From Bacteroidota bacterium (lineage in GTDB: Bacteria > Bacteroidota > Bacteroidia > Flavobacteriales > Weeksellaceae), in contig JAEZYN010000093.1 of assembly GCA_023419095.1 (NCBI GenBank), positions 1 to 12,263 of the forward strand: DNA of 12,263 bases, written 5' to 3'. Within the stretch, counting starts at the first letter, position 1. Every line of letters starts with the position of its first letter. A model generated the notes under the pieces. It did no database searches. It was given only the letters and a program-made list of their open reading frames with translations, and was not told where the DNA came from. A program made the translations under genes and the position numbers. Of this stretch, positions 12,219-12,263 are shown piece by piece.

Positions 12219-12263
12219 TTATTTTGGATTGTTGTTTACCCGGTCTTTTGAACTGGTGTCTTC
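12219..12263 (-). CDS. C-terminal end of an upstream gene (cut by window edge)
   Basis: The minus strand from the window edge is open in one frame for 14 codons (EDTSSKDRVNNNPK) and stops with TAA at 12221-12219, five bases before the start of the DUF6712-like gene. The spacing matches the tight packing of the block, so it is probably the end of the preceding virion gene. The stretch is too short to identify, and the stop could be chance. Confidence 0.35.
   Translation of the reverse strand, partial: EDTSSKDRVNNNPK

Overview
The window looks like part of a prophage, or a phage-derived element, in a member of the Bacteroidota, most likely a flavobacterium of the Weeksellaceae/Chryseobacterium type. 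Four things point that way: an intact phage large terminase with a DNA-binding small subunit; head- and tail-region genes that resemble Bacteroidota phage families; AT-rich leaders without clear Shine-Dalgarno sites; and promoter-like boxes matching the Bacteroidota -7 consensus TAnnTTTG. The genus is a guess. Apart from a RadC fragment at the left edge, every gene lies on the minus strand, so transcription reads from high to low coordinates.

In transcription order, the window opens (12263 to 9382) with a structural block: the last codons of an upstream gene, a DUF6712-like head-region protein, a 292-aa protein, a 151-aa protein, a 50-aa single-span membrane protein and a 129-aa virion-type protein. 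Most are tightly coupled, and a terminator closes the block. A small HTH regulator follows with its own terminator. Next comes a two-gene unit for exported proteins: a signal-peptide/SHOCT protein and a lipoprotein.

From 7972 to 7751 there is no gene but an unusually structured segment. It has an 18-bp inverted repeat beginning exactly where a predicted promoter would start transcription, then a second hairpin, then a 9-nt motif complementary to a copy of itself in the leader of the next gene. I read it as a possible small RNA or structured leader. Four small unknown genes follow (7750 to 6677) and end at a strong terminator.

The last block (6517 to 1803) is a DNA-packaging cassette: a multi-span membrane protein, a charged 283-aa protein, a PLD-family nuclease-like protein, the HTH small terminase, two helper-type unknowns and the large terminase. 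After the terminase comes a short cargo unit with its own promoter-like box, ending in a membrane protein of the putative abortive-infection (putAbiC) type. A convergent terminator region then separates it from the C-terminal part of a RadC/JAB-domain protein on the plus strand.

Two themes stand out. First, TATATTTG boxes sit just upstream of the regulator, the exported-protein pair and the unit containing the Abi-like gene, which suggests these are expressed in the lysogen independently of the structural and packaging operons. Second, the large terminase lies at the far end of the phage genes with no portal gene after it, which is an unusual order. No integrase, reverse transcriptase, Cas gene, tRNA, rRNA or CRISPR array is visible.
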